Origin: Candidatus Latescibacterota bacterium
GTDB taxonomy: Bacteria; Latescibacterota; UBA2968; UBA8231
Reading direction: 5' to 3'
Assembly: GCA_022826515.1 (NCBI GenBank)
Contig: JAJDUT010000029.1
Coordinates: 25,385-89,384 of the forward strand
Length of the DNA: 64,000 nucleotides
Within the stretch, counting starts at the first letter, position 1, and each line of letters begins with the position of its first letter. Positions 16,954-25,680 of the stretch are shown here, one piece after another. Below the pieces are notes generated by a model. It was not told where the DNA came from. It saw only the letters and a program-made list of their open reading frames with translations, and made no database searches. A program made the position numbers and the translations under genes.

Positions 16954-17877
16954 TTAAAAATACCCTCGATCCAGCACGTCGTCCGTTTCTGGAACCGACG
17001 CATCTAGGGCGCGTTGAATTTTGTTGATCATGCGCTGAAATACGCCCGCACAGTACTCCGACGATTCCAGAAAACGGACGTACTCGTCTCTGCGGGCTTG
17101 TCTCTCGTCTGCCGTCCGGAACTCTTGACGAAGGTTGGCCGACATCCGCTTCGCCTTTCTGACGATCAGAACATCGTCGATATGCGTCGCGGCGAGAGGA
17201 ATCGGCGTCATGTCCAGAAATTCGCATACGAGAAAATAGAGGGAAGAAGGAACGGCGATTTTCAGGTCCCTGCTCGTAGCCACGGCCTCTTGAAACATCG
17301 TTTTATCGAGATTGATCTTGCATTCCGCGCAAACATATCCCAGATATGAGTCCACGCGCTCAGCGTCGCTAAAGTTTTGGTCGAACGACATCATCATGTA
17401 CAGGCGTTTTCCAAGAATGAAATCCTGATTCTTGGTTCTAAGCCGTGGACGCCCTCCAGCTCTCGGCTCCGCCAGCGACGATTCAAAGCTCAAACCGGCA
17501 AACGTTTGGCGCGGACCTAACTCGAACATGTCATCTCCCAAGCTCAACCCCCGGTAGAACAAATGCGGCAGAAATTCCTCGATGATCGTATTGTCGAGCT
17601 TTAACTGCCCTTTCTGCCGGTAAAGAAAATCTTCCCGGCTATCGAAAATGAGATCTAAGTCGATAAAATTTCTGTACCGATTTGTCGCTTCCACGAGTCG
17701 TTGAACCGCATCTCTTTGCCCTCTCCCCACCGTCTCGATCTCACCGATCCAGTCGCGATGACGCCGAAGCGCTTCTTCTACTTGGCCTCGATCATCACTG
17801 GGAAGCCGTCTGTTATCAAGAAGGGCTTTGAGCTTGTCCCGATGCGGTGTCGGTAAAGCCAGTGTCTCACTCTTCAT
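16954..17877 (-). CDS. Bpu10I-like restriction endonuclease
   Basis: A 307-residue nuclease candidate placed four bases after the methyltransferase gene. The catalytic region reads TKNQDFILGKRLYMMM (Asp152) and YVCAECKINLDKTMFQEA (Glu185, Lys187), a PD-(D/E)XK arrangement. The N-terminal PTPHRDKLKALL segment and the AECKxNLDKTMFQEA motif fit my memory of proteins annotated as Bpu10I family. That assignment rests on recall and not on a search. The known Bpu10I methyltransferases are C5-cytosine enzymes whereas the neighbour here has TSPPY, so the target sequence may differ. It sits between the amidohydrolase and obg. Confidence 0.62.
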   Translation of the reverse strand: MKSETLALPTPHRDKLKALLDNRRLPSDDRGQVEEALRRHRDWIGEIETVGRGQRDAVQRLVEATNRYRNFIDLDLIFDSREDFLYRQKGQLKLDNTIIEEFLPHLFYRGLSLGDDMFELGPRQTFAGLSFESSLAEPRAGGRPRLRTKNQDFILGKRLYMMMSFDQNFSDAERVDSYLGYVCAECKINLDKTMFQEAVATSRDLKIAVPSSLYFLVCEFLDMTPIPLAATHIDDVLIVRKAKRMSANLRQEFRTADERQARRDEYVRFLESSEYCAGVFQRMINKIQRALDASVPETDDVLDRGYF

Positions 17878-17881
17878 CCGC

Positions 17882-19114
17882 TTACTTACCTTCCTTTACC
17901 ATTGCAACGTCAACTCTAGTCTGGTACTGAGTATAGCACGAACTGTCAAAGATCGGTGTTCCGTCAATCCGATCTATGCGATCAGTAGCATCTATCAGCA
18001 GAGCCTTGTTCTTTTTCGGGACGCGCTGCAAAGCCGAGTACAGAAAATCGCGAGCCACGATTCTCCCTAGGGAGATAGGCATGATGGCGTTCTCGTGTGA
18101 CTCGTTCCGTAGGCTTAGCACGTCCTCTCGGATCGGCTCGCCATAGCGATTTTGGAAGACGCGCTGCTGGCGAAGGACAAGGCTAAACATCCCCGATTCG
18201 CAAGCGAGCCGTGCGACGATATCCGCATTAAAAAAGGGCGTCCCCAGCACCTTAGATTGATGCCCGAGAATCAGTATGGCGCGACCGCCGGGACGGAGGA
18301 TACGAGCCAATTCCTGCAATGCACCTCCCATGTCGATACAGTACTGCACTACCGTGCAAAAGCGATTGGCGCGATTGGCGCGATTAGAGCCGATTTCAGA
18401 CCGTGCTACGCGCAGCAGATCCCATCCAAGTAACTCGACTGAGCGCCTATAGTTTTGGTGATAGTTGAAGACATTGATGTAAGGTGGCGACGTGATCGCG
18501 AAATCGACCGACCCATTGAGAAGGGGAAGTGCCCTCGCGTCTTGTAGATCCGCCTTGATCGGACGGTCCGCAAGTGGCAACCTCCTTATCAGCGACATCA
18601 AAGAGCCGAACCGACTCTGTACAAAATCTCCGGAGATGCGGTTCTTGTAGATGTCCAACAAAACGACCAGTGCATTACATATGATTTTGGCCTGTGCGCT
18701 GAGCGATTCACTCATGCGAATCACCTTTTCTTCAACCTCTTCTTCTCCTAATTCGCGGTCCTCGACAAAGAGGGCGAGCGGAAATTCTCGATTTATCTGG
18801 CCTTGGAGTTCCAAGGTCGCTTCCCGACGCATCTCTTGAGACAAAGTGGAGAGTTCGTAGAGTTTGCTGAAACACCACGCAGACGGATTTATTTCAAATC
18901 CAAATGCAGGAAGAGACCTACGAGCTGCTTCGTGGAGAACGGTCCCGCTTCCGGCAAATGGATCGACGACGACCGAATCCGGAGGACAGTACTCCGCCAG
19001 TAGGGATTCGACGAGTTGCGGAGAAAACTGTCCCCGCCACGCGAAAATATTGGAGCGGTTCTTCTCTTCAATATTTAGGGATGCTTGGGGCAGCGGTTCT
19101 GTAAAGTCCCTCAT
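17882..19114 (-). CDS. DNA methyltransferase (TSPPY type, probable N4-cytosine)
   Basis: A 410-residue methyltransferase with motif I DPFAGSGTVLHEA at residue 51 (AdoMet) and motif IV ITSPPYINVFNYHQNY near residue 215. The S-P-P-Y tetrad is typical of N4-cytosine enzymes. Motif I precedes the catalytic motif. Just after it comes an in-frame tandem repeat encoding NRA-NRA-NR (three 9-base units at 18362-18388), in the probable recognition region. The start codon overlaps the obg stop (ATGA, 19111-19114), so expression may be coupled to obg. The nuclease gene follows four bases later, an M-then-R order. Confidence 0.82.
   Translation of the reverse strand: MRDFTEPLPQASLNIEEKNRSNIFAWRGQFSPQLVESLLAEYCPPDSVVVDPFAGSGTVLHEAARRSLPAFGFEINPSAWCFSKLYELSTLSQEMRREATLELQGQINREFPLALFVEDRELGEEEVEEKVIRMSESLSAQAKIICNALVVLLDIYKNRISGDFVQSRFGSLMSLIRRLPLADRPIKADLQDARALPLLNGSVDFAITSPPYINVFNYHQNYRRSVELLGWDLLRVARSEIGSNRANRANRFCTVVQYCIDMGGALQELARILRPGGRAILILGHQSKVLGTPFFNADIVARLACESGMFSLVLRQQRVFQNRYGEPIREDVLSLRNESHENAIMPISLGRIVARDFLYSALQRVPKKNKALLIDATDRIDRIDGTPIFDSSCYTQYQTRVDVAMVKEGK
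18362..18388 (-). repeat. In-frame 9-base tandem repeat inside the methyltransferase gene
   Basis: Read on the plus strand, gcgattggc occurs twice followed by gcgattaga, encoding NRA-NRA-NR on the minus strand. The unit length is a multiple of three, so copy number can change without a frameshift. Confidence 0.6.
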
Positions 19115-20118
19115 GGATCGTCCTTCCCCGCTTCATCAGCGCGCAACTTCTTCACCGCCTGCCCCACACTGCGCAACATCTCAGTCACTCCACGACCGGT
19201 GACGGCCGAGACCAAAAAGCGCGGCGCACGCAAATCGGCAAAAGGATCTTCAAATTCCGCGTCCGGCCCCAACAAGTCAGCCTTAGTCAGCGCAATCCCA
19301 GCGGGCTTGTGTCGCATCCCTTCGTCGAAGGCATTCAACTCGCCGCGCAGGGACTCCAACTCGCCGCGCGGGTCCGGGCTGGTGCAATCAATGGCAAACA
19401 ACAGGATGCGCGTGCGCTCGATGTGGCGCAAAAACCGCATGCCCAAACCCTTGCCCTCATGCGCCCCCTCGATCAGCCCCGGCAAGTCGGCCAGCACAAA
19501 ACTCTCGCCTTCGGCCCACTGCACAATGCCCAAGTGCGGCTCTAAAGTCGTGAAGGGATAATCGGCAATTTTGGGACGGGCCGCGGAAAGCCGCGACAGC
19601 AGTGTGGATTTGCCCGCATTGGGAAAGCCCACTAGCCCCACATCCGCCAACAACTTCAGCTCGAGCCGCACCACCATTTGCTCGCCCTCTCGCCCAGAGT
19701 CGGCGCGCCGTGGAGCCTGCACGCGAGGCGTGGCAAAGCGGGCATTGCCCCGGCCCCCGCGCCCACCCGCCAGCAGCACCAACTCCTGCCCATCCTCGAC
19801 CATGTCGCGGATCAACGCGCCCTTTGCGTCGCGCAAGAGGGTGCCCGGCGGCACGCAGATGATCGCGTGCTCGCCGCGCTGGCCCGTCCGGCGCTTGCCC
19901 TCGCCGTGGGCACCGCGACCGGCGCGGATGTGGCGTTGGTAGCGAAAATCGTGCAGCGTGTTGAGTTGAGCATCAACGCGGAAAATTACGTCGCCGCCAT
20001 CGCCACCGTCGCCGCCGTCCGGCCCGCCGCGCGGCACGTATTTCTCGCGCCGGAACGAACAGCAGCCGCTGCCGCCATGGCCCGACTCCACCGTGATGGT
20101 CACTTCGTCGATGAACAT
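19111..20118 (-). CDS. obgE: Obg/CgtA GTPase
   Basis: A 335-residue GTPase acting in ribosome (50S) assembly and stress control. It has the N-terminal glycine-rich Obg fold (VESGHGGSGCCSFRREKYVPRGG with GGDGGDGGDV) and then the G domain: G1 GFPNAGKST near residue 166, G3 ADLPGLIEGA, G4 LTKADL (usual NKxD written here as TKAD) and a SAVTG end motif. The C-terminus is short and lacks the OCT domain found in Bacillus Obg. It follows dnaB by nine bases, and its stop is overlapped by the methyltransferase ATG. Confidence 0.95.
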   Translation of the reverse strand: MFIDEVTITVESGHGGSGCCSFRREKYVPRGGPDGGDGGDGGDVIFRVDAQLNTLHDFRYQRHIRAGRGAHGEGKRRTGQRGEHAIICVPPGTLLRDAKGALIRDMVEDGQELVLLAGGRGGRGNARFATPRVQAPRRADSGREGEQMVVRLELKLLADVGLVGFPNAGKSTLLSRLSAARPKIADYPFTTLEPHLGIVQWAEGESFVLADLPGLIEGAHEGKGLGMRFLRHIERTRILLFAIDCTSPDPRGELESLRGELNAFDEGMRHKPAGIALTKADLLGPDAEFEDPFADLRAPRFLVSAVTGRGVTEMLRSVGQAVKKLRADEAGKDDP

Positions 20119-20127
20119 GGGGGCCGG

Positions 20128-21510
20128 CTAGTACTCTTCCGGCTCTGCCCGCCACCCCGGTGCCATCGCTTCGTACGTGGCGCTTTCCTTGTTCCACATC
20201 AAATCCACCGAGCCAACCGGGCCGTTGCGCTGCTTGCCGATGATAATCTGAGCAAGGCCCTCAAGACTCTCGCCGTCTGGGGATTTGAGGTCGTACATCT
20301 CCGGGCGATAGATGAACATCACCACATCGGCGTCCTGCTCCAAGCTGCCCGACTCCCGCAGGTCCGATAGCTGGGGCCGCTTGTCCGTGCGGCTTTCTAC
20401 GGCGCGCGACAACTGCGACAAGGCCAAGACCGGCACGTCCAATTCTTTCGCCATCGCCTTGAGGCCGCGCGAGATGTGCGAAATCTCCTGCTCGCGGCTC
20501 TGCGTTCTAATGTGCCCGCTCATGAGTTGGAGATAGTCGATTATGACCATGCCAACCCCATGCTCGCGCTGCAGCCGCCGCGCCTTGGCTCGCGCTTCGA
20601 GCACTGAGATGCCGGGGGTGTCGTCGATGTAGATAGGTGCCCGGGCCAAGCGTTCGATATTGTGCGTTAGGTTCATCCAATCTTCATCGCGCAGCCGCCC
20701 AGTGCGCAGCTTGTGCAAATCGACCTTGGTCTCCACGCTGATTAGGCGCTGAGCCAGTTGTATCTTAGACATCTCCAAGCTGAAAATCGCCATCCCGACC
20801 CCGGCTTCTACAGCCGCATTGCGCGCCAGCGTCAGCGCGAAGGCCGTCTTGCCGACACTGGGCCGCGCCGCGAGAATGATCAGATCGCCCTGCTGAAAAC
20901 CCGATATCCAGTCGTTGAGATCGGCAAAACCCGTATCCACCCCCAAGACCGCGCCCTGCCTTGCCTGGACGTGCTCAAGGTGCTCAAACGTTTCGCCCAT
21001 CACCTTATCCAGCGGCTCAAAGCCCTCGCCGATTTGGTTTTCGCTTAGGGTGAAAAGTTTTTGCTCGGCATTGTCGATCAGGGTTTGGACATCCTCGTCG
21101 GCCGCGTACGCTCGCTCAATGACTTCGCTAGAGGTTTCGATCAACTTGCGGCCCAGCGCTTTCTCCAAAACGATCCGCGCGTGAAAGTCGATATTGGCGG
21201 TCGTGGCCACTTCAGACCCCAGCTTGGCCAGATAGACGACCCCGCCGACATCGTCGAGTTGGCCGCGGCGCTTGAGTTCCTCAGTCAAGGTTAGCTGATC
21301 GACCGCGGTGCCCTGCTCAAAAAGGTCGGTCATGGCCGCGAATATCCGGCTGTGAGGGGCGTGGTAGAAACAGCTTTCGTCGAGGATTTCAATGGCGCGG
21401 ACAATGGCCCGTTGCTCTAGCATCATCGCCCCAAGCACGGCCTGCTCAACCTCTACGGCCTGCGGCGGCATCCGCCCGAGATCTTGGCCTCCATTTGGAC
21501 TCTGGGTCAT
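20128..21510 (-). CDS. dnaB: Replicative DNA helicase DnaB
   Basis: A 460-residue hexameric helicase of the replication fork. The N-terminal domain runs from PQAVEVEQAVLGAMML to about residue 150, followed by the RecA-like motor domain with Walker A AARPSVGKTAF (214-224), Walker B GMVIIDYLQLM and the C-terminal LSQLSRAVESR and QRNGPVGSVDLMW blocks. The length is standard and no intein is present. It lies between udg and obg on the same strand, with 18 bases to udg. Confidence 0.97.
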   Translation of the reverse strand: MTQSPNGGQDLGRMPPQAVEVEQAVLGAMMLEQRAIVRAIEILDESCFYHAPHSRIFAAMTDLFEQGTAVDQLTLTEELKRRGQLDDVGGVVYLAKLGSEVATTANIDFHARIVLEKALGRKLIETSSEVIERAYAADEDVQTLIDNAEQKLFTLSENQIGEGFEPLDKVMGETFEHLEHVQARQGAVLGVDTGFADLNDWISGFQQGDLIILAARPSVGKTAFALTLARNAAVEAGVGMAIFSLEMSKIQLAQRLISVETKVDLHKLRTGRLRDEDWMNLTHNIERLARAPIYIDDTPGISVLEARAKARRLQREHGVGMVIIDYLQLMSGHIRTQSREQEISHISRGLKAMAKELDVPVLALSQLSRAVESRTDKRPQLSDLRESGSLEQDADVVMFIYRPEMYDLKSPDGESLEGLAQIIIGKQRNGPVGSVDLMWNKESATYEAMAPGWRAEPEEY

Positions 21511-21528
21511 GGTTCAGCTCCAAAAAAT

Positions 21529-22212
21529 TTAGAGTTCGACCCCGTCGTAGAGCTTCCGCACCCGCTTCATGTCTTCCCAAGTCGGGCGCTTCCACTGGGA
21601 GTTGCGCAACAGGGCCGCCGGGTGGTAGGTGGCCACCAAGGGAATGCCCTCGTAGTGGTGATCCTGGTCGCGCAAGCGGCCCATGGGCTCGCTGCTGCGG
21701 AGCAAGGTCTGCGCGGCAAAGCGACCCAAGGTGCAGATGACGCGGGGCTGGACGATTTCGATCTGGCGCTTGAGATACGGCTCGCACTGCTCGATCTCGT
21801 CGGGCTGGGGGTCGCGGTTATTCGGCGGGCGGCACTTGAGTATGTTGCAGATATAAACCTCGTCGCGGGACAGGCGCATAGCCTCGATGATCTTGGTCAA
21901 CAGTTGACCGGCTTTCCCCACAAAGGGCTGGCCCATGCGGTCTTCCTCGGCCCCTGGGGCCTCGCCGATGAACATGATGCCGGCCGCAGGGTCGCCGCTG
22001 CCAAACACAAAGTTCTGCCGCGTCGCACCCAGCCGACAGCGAGTGCACTCGCAAATCTGGCGACGAAAGGCTTCTAAGTCCCCGACCGCTGATTCCTCTG
22101 GTCTATGTTCCACAATCGCCTCCGGTGCTGTGAATTGGGTCCCTTCAAAAGCCACTAAATCGGCTAGATAGCGCCGAGCCTCGTCCAGTACGTCCTCGCT
22201 TTGTGTTTTCAT
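21529..22212 (-). CDS. Type-4 uracil-DNA glycosylase
   Basis: A 227-residue iron-sulfur uracil-DNA glycosylase that removes uracil from DNA to start base-excision repair. Cluster-binding cysteines are at 56 and 59 (CTRCRLG), 127 (ILKCRPP) and 143 (EQCEPYL), the spacing of the 4Fe-4S family 4 enzymes. The catalytic block is [26 protein letters not shown] (GEAPG motif) and [10 protein letters not shown] follows. The first 50 residues are a helical leader. The ATG at 22212 overlaps the stop of the preceding nuclease gene (ATGA), so it is translated from the same mRNA as the upstream insert. Confidence 0.92.
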   Translation of the reverse strand: MKTQSEDVLDEARRYLADLVAFEGTQFTAPEAIVEHRPEESAVGDLEAFRRQICECTRCRLGATRQNFVFGSGDPAAGIMFIGEAPGAEEDRMGQPFVGKAGQLLTKIIEAMRLSRDEVYICNILKCRPPNNRDPQPDEIEQCEPYLKRQIEIVQPRVICTLGRFAAQTLLRSSEPMGRLRDQDHHYEGIPLVATYHPAALLRNSQWKRPTWEDMKRVRKLYDGVEL

Positions 22213-23045
22213 GGTTCTTCAAAAAAATCAGGAGGGGGATCAAACAAGCTGTCTGAGTCGGTTGTTAAAAATAAACCCTTGAGATCATCACCTTGCAAGA
22301 AATTCAATGCGTCACTTATAGATTCAAACTCATAGACTTTTACCTCACCTAAATTGGATATTAATTCTACCAAGACCTTATCAACTTCTCTTTCTACCGT
22401 GTCATCGAGGATGTTCTCAATCAATATAACGAGATTATCCTTTATAGGGTCGATCATCTGAATTCCGATGGATTTCTTTTGCTCGCTATTTAACTTGTTA
22501 AAATTTTTCCATGCCCTAATAGCCTTATCTCTATCTTTTTCCTCCCAATCAAAATCGATGCCAAGTTCGCTCAATACTTCACATATATGATTAAAGGGAA
22601 TCAAAAATAGATTTATGTTATTACTGTGCATCATAGCTTGAGATGGGCCACTCCAATTGCCAGCTAAAATTGCGATAGAACTTCTAATGCTATGATAGCG
22701 TCGTCTGATAGCAGAATGAGTATGACAGATCCAACTACCTTTATCTCTATTGTGCTTTTTGTATCTAATATATTTTGATTCAAAAATTATTAACGGTTTC
22801 ATAGACTGATTGGCTAAGACACCATCGATATCATATTCATTTCCAGATTTATCTGACATTAAAAGTTTTTTCTGTCTTTTTCCACTCTTTGTTTTTCTGA
22901 TACCTGATGTTAAATAGTGACAACTATACTGATCTGCAATTTCATTCAGTAATTCTTTTAGTGCATCTTCCATAGAAGAACCGATGGCTTCTCCTAATGC
23001 ACTTCCAGGATTAGCTACAGATGCAACAATCTTATAATCCATCAT
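22209..23045 (-). CDS. Probable restriction endonuclease (PD-(D/E)XK)
   Basis: A 278-residue protein directly after the methyltransferase gene. A PD-(D/E)XK core is visible as EYDIDGVLANQ (Asp74) followed by LIIFESKYIRYKKHNRDKG (Glu89, Lys91), with a lysine-rich loop. The remainder is helical. Its codons and base composition are far more AT-rich than the housekeeping genes on both sides, a sign of recent transfer. I recognise no named restriction family. The stop overlaps the udg ATG by four bases (22209-22212). Its ATG directly abuts the methyltransferase stop. Function as the nuclease partner is inferred from the pairing and the motif. Confidence 0.6.
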   Translation of the reverse strand: MMDYKIVASVANPGSALGEAIGSSMEDALKELLNEIADQYSCHYLTSGIRKTKSGKRQKKLLMSDKSGNEYDIDGVLANQSMKPLIIFESKYIRYKKHNRDKGSWICHTHSAIRRRYHSIRSSIAILAGNWSGPSQAMMHSNNINLFLIPFNHICEVLSELGIDFDWEEKDRDKAIRAWKNFNKLNSEQKKSIGIQMIDPIKDNLVILIENILDDTVEREVDKVLVELISNLGEVKVYEFESISDALNFLQGDDLKGLFLTTDSDSLFDPPPDFFEEP

Positions 23046-24407
23046 TCACCCTTTTTCAAGTATAACTATAGATTCTTGTAAAGATACCCCATGTCTCTGA
23101 GGGTTTGCTTTCCATTTATCACCTCTTTTGCGAAGTACCTCTAACGAATAAGACTTAAAGCCAATCGAGCAACCTATTTCTCCTATGAGTCTATCCGTTG
23201 GAATGTGAACACCATAAGGAGCAGAGTCACCCAATACGAATAAAGCACTAGAATCAGGTTTTAAAACCCTATATACCTCCTTTATAACCTTGTAAATGTC
23301 ATTAAAATATCCAATTACCATAAGATCATAGCTTTTCTTTCCTCCTTTAATTTTTCTCAATTCGCTCAGTTCATTTGCAGCTTCTTGTATGAATCTCGCT
23401 ATTTCAGGGCTGTTTGTTTTAATTTTTTCGTCTAATAAATACTTGGGATCATTCCTCGATATTTGAGTTGTAGCAGACGTCATCAACCTAGATCGTACTT
23501 TATCTGTAATCTCTTTCCAGTTCTTTGCAAATCCCCAAAAGTAAAGCTCCAGCCGAGTTCTATCAGAGTAGTCAAAATTATTCAAGTACGGAGGAGAGGT
23601 GAATACATGATCTACGCTCTCGCTGGAGAGATGTGCTGATACATCTGTAGAACTCCCAAAAATTAATCGATGTTTTGATTGTAAATACCCTTCATCAGAT
23701 TGTCTCTTGATATGTGTAAGATCATCTAGCATAGACATTGAAAGCGCGTTAAATTCTAGCAGAGCATCTTTGTCTTCAGAGGTGATCTTTTCCTTTTTTG
23801 GGGCGATATAAGGCCATCCTGTCGCTGCACTGGAAATTTCTCTAAGCAAAGCTGTCAATACAACAAAAATAAACATGCCTTCCCTTTGGTTAAATTCGTA
23901 GGCGTCATATATTTTTTTTAGTGTAAGTAGTTTACCTAATGTCTCTTTTTTATAACATTTTAATACCAATTCCGGAAAGTGATCACATAGCGAAAAATTG
24001 GCATCTCCATTTAAATCATTATATCGGGATTCAAAATTTATATTTAAGTGATCGATAAATGCTCTAATTGCCTTTTTGTCAACCTCCCATTCCATTTTTG
24101 CTTTTGCTATTTCGTACACAAAGGGATGCGCTTCGGCTCCGACGGAATCTATGCCCATTGTCTTGGCGGTTACGTTCGTCGTCCCTGAACCCATGAAGGG
24201 ATCGTAAACGCTCATTCCTTTGGCAATTCCAAACCGCTCAAATGAATGAGCTACAGCCTTGTATGAAAATCCAGCAGGGTACGTAAACCACCGGTGAACG
24301 GGGGCTCTGAGGCTGTCCTTAAACGTTCCCCAGCTTTTGACGGTATCTTCTCGTATGGACGAGGTCTTATCGGCAAAAAGCGATAACTGGTCGCTGTGGG
24401 TATTCAC
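23046..24407 (-). CDS. DNA methyltransferase (TSPPY type, probable N4-cytosine)
   Basis: A 453-residue methyltransferase with an N-terminal VHRWFTYPAGFSYKAVAHS segment, motif I YDPFMGSGTTNVTA (Asp69) and motif IV FTSPPYLNNFDYSDRTRLELYFWGF near residue 275. The overall order and the TSPPY(x)NxxDY shape match the other methyltransferases in this window. The gene is AT-rich. It has a consensus Shine-Dalgarno (aaggagg) and a strong promoter upstream, so it can be expressed independently of coaBC. The nuclease starts on the base after its stop. Confidence 0.85.
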   Translation of the reverse strand: MNTHSDQLSLFADKTSSIREDTVKSWGTFKDSLRAPVHRWFTYPAGFSYKAVAHSFERFGIAKGMSVYDPFMGSGTTNVTAKTMGIDSVGAEAHPFVYEIAKAKMEWEVDKKAIRAFIDHLNINFESRYNDLNGDANFSLCDHFPELVLKCYKKETLGKLLTLKKIYDAYEFNQREGMFIFVVLTALLREISSAATGWPYIAPKKEKITSEDKDALLEFNALSMSMLDDLTHIKRQSDEGYLQSKHRLIFGSSTDVSAHLSSESVDHVFTSPPYLNNFDYSDRTRLELYFWGFAKNWKEITDKVRSRLMTSATTQISRNDPKYLLDEKIKTNSPEIARFIQEAANELSELRKIKGGKKSYDLMVIGYFNDIYKVIKEVYRVLKPDSSALFVLGDSAPYGVHIPTDRLIGEIGCSIGFKSYSLEVLRKRGDKWKANPQRHGVSLQESIVILEKG

Positions 24408-24455
24408 ATGGTCCTCCTTGGTTGGGAATTAGTCGTGGATCGTGCCTGCTTTCAG

Positions 24456-24484
24456 TATATATCCGCCGTCCCGAACCCTGTCAA
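24456..24484 (-). promoter_or_regulatory. Strong sigma70 promoter for the AT-rich methyltransferase-nuclease pair
   Basis: On the minus strand a consensus -35 TTGACA (24479-24484) is followed after 17 bases by -10 TATATA (24456-24461). The -35 element overlaps the coaBC stop codon at 24481-24483. About 48 bases of leader and an aaggagg ribosome binding site precede the ATG at 24407. It is the best-matching promoter in the window. Confidence 0.75.
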
Positions 24485-25680
24485 CCTACCGGTGATCGCC
24501 GCGCCTGCACCCAGTCGAGGATGTGGTCGGCGACCGCGGACTTGCTCAGCAGGGGCAGAGCTTCCTCTTGTCCCTCAACGTCAATCAGGGTAACGCGATT
24601 GGTGTCGCCAGCGAAACCAGCTCCCTCGTCGTTGAGCATGTTGAGCACGATTAAGTCGCCCCCTTTGCGCACCAGCTTTTCCCGCGCCCGCTCCGGTCCC
24701 TTCTCCGTCTCCATCGCAAAGACGACCAGCAACCGCTGGCCCTTGCACTGACCTAGCCCGGCGGCAATGTCCGGGTTTTCGACCAACTCGATAGAACTGG
24801 ACACTGCGCCGCGCTTGATCTTCTGCGCGGCCACTTCCTTGGCACGGTAGTCGGCCGGAGCCGCCGCCAAAATCGCCCCATCTGCTTGCTCGAACAAGGC
24901 TTCGACGGCGCGCTGCATATCGAGGGTCGAGCGCACCAACTGCCGCTCCACGCCAGCGGGCGCGGGCAGTGCCGTCGGCCCGGAGACCAGCCACACGCGC
25001 GCCCCACGCGCCGCGGCTCGTTCGGCTATTGCATAGCCCATCTTGCCCGACGAGCGATTGGAAATGAAGCGCACCGGATCGAGGTCCTCGACCGTGGGAC
25101 CAGCCGTTACCAGCAGCTTCAGCCCATCCAAGTCGCCGCTGAAATGCGCCGCAACCGCCGCAACCAACTCCACTGGCTCGGGCATCCGCCCGCGGCCAAC
25201 TGCACCCGACGCCAAAGGCCCCACCTCCGGGTCGAGCAGGTGGAACCCCCGCTGCGCCAAGGTCTGCACATTGGCAGCAACCGCAGCACTGGCCAACATG
25301 TTCTCCTCCATCGACGGTGCCAGCAGGACGGGGACACCCGCGCACAACAACACCGAGGTGAGCAGATCGTCGGCCAAGCCGCCGGCTATGCGCCCCAAGC
25401 AGTGCGCCGTAGCCGGAGCCACCAAAATCAAGTCGGCCCACTCGGCCAATCCCACATGCAGGACGGGAAATTCCTCGTCGCGGCCGAATAAGTCGCTGTA
25501 CACCACATGGCGAGAAAGCACCTCCAACGTCTTGGGCGCGACGAATTCACCCGCCGCGCGGGTCAGCACGACCCGCACCTCGGCCCCTTCAGCCGTCAGC
25601 AGCCGCACGATCTCTGGCGTCTTGTACGCGGCAATGCCGCCGGTGACCCCGAGCAGGATATGGCGACCCTGTAAGCTCAT
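24481..25680 (-). CDS. coaBC: Bifunctional phosphopantothenoylcysteine decarboxylase/synthetase
   Basis: A 399-residue enzyme for two steps of coenzyme A synthesis. The CoaC flavoprotein half (residues 1-185) shows ILLGVTGGIAAYKTPEIVRLL, the catalytic His in HVGLAEWADL, and APATAHCLGR. The CoaB half begins LLVTAGPTVEDLDPVRFISNRSSGKMG and keeps the ENPDIA loop. Two CoaC motifs differ from E. coli Dfp: the PAMN motif reads PSMEEN (Asn to Glu) and the active-site ACGxxGxGRM reads ASGAVGRGRM (Cys to Ser). As I recall, Bacteroidetes-type CoaBC show the same Cys to Ser variant. The start at 25680 overlaps the upstream kinase stop (ATGA). Confidence 0.92.
   Translation of the reverse strand: MSLQGRHILLGVTGGIAAYKTPEIVRLLTAEGAEVRVVLTRAAGEFVAPKTLEVLSRHVVYSDLFGRDEEFPVLHVGLAEWADLILVAPATAHCLGRIAGGLADDLLTSVLLCAGVPVLLAPSMEENMLASAAVAANVQTLAQRGFHLLDPEVGPLASGAVGRGRMPEPVELVAAVAAHFSGDLDGLKLLVTAGPTVEDLDPVRFISNRSSGKMGYAIAERAAARGARVWLVSGPTALPAPAGVERQLVRSTLDMQRAVEALFEQADGAILAAAPADYRAKEVAAQKIKRGAVSSSIELVENPDIAAGLGQCKGQRLLVVFAMETEKGPERAREKLVRKGGDLIVLNMLNDEGAGFAGDTNRVTLIDVEGQEEALPLLSKSAVADHILDWVQARRSPVG

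Noticed and set aside
16954..19114. Target-site duplications around the obg-linked restriction pair
   Set aside because: No direct repeats flank the pair; the borders are the ATGA overlap with obg and a plain gap before the amidohydrolase.
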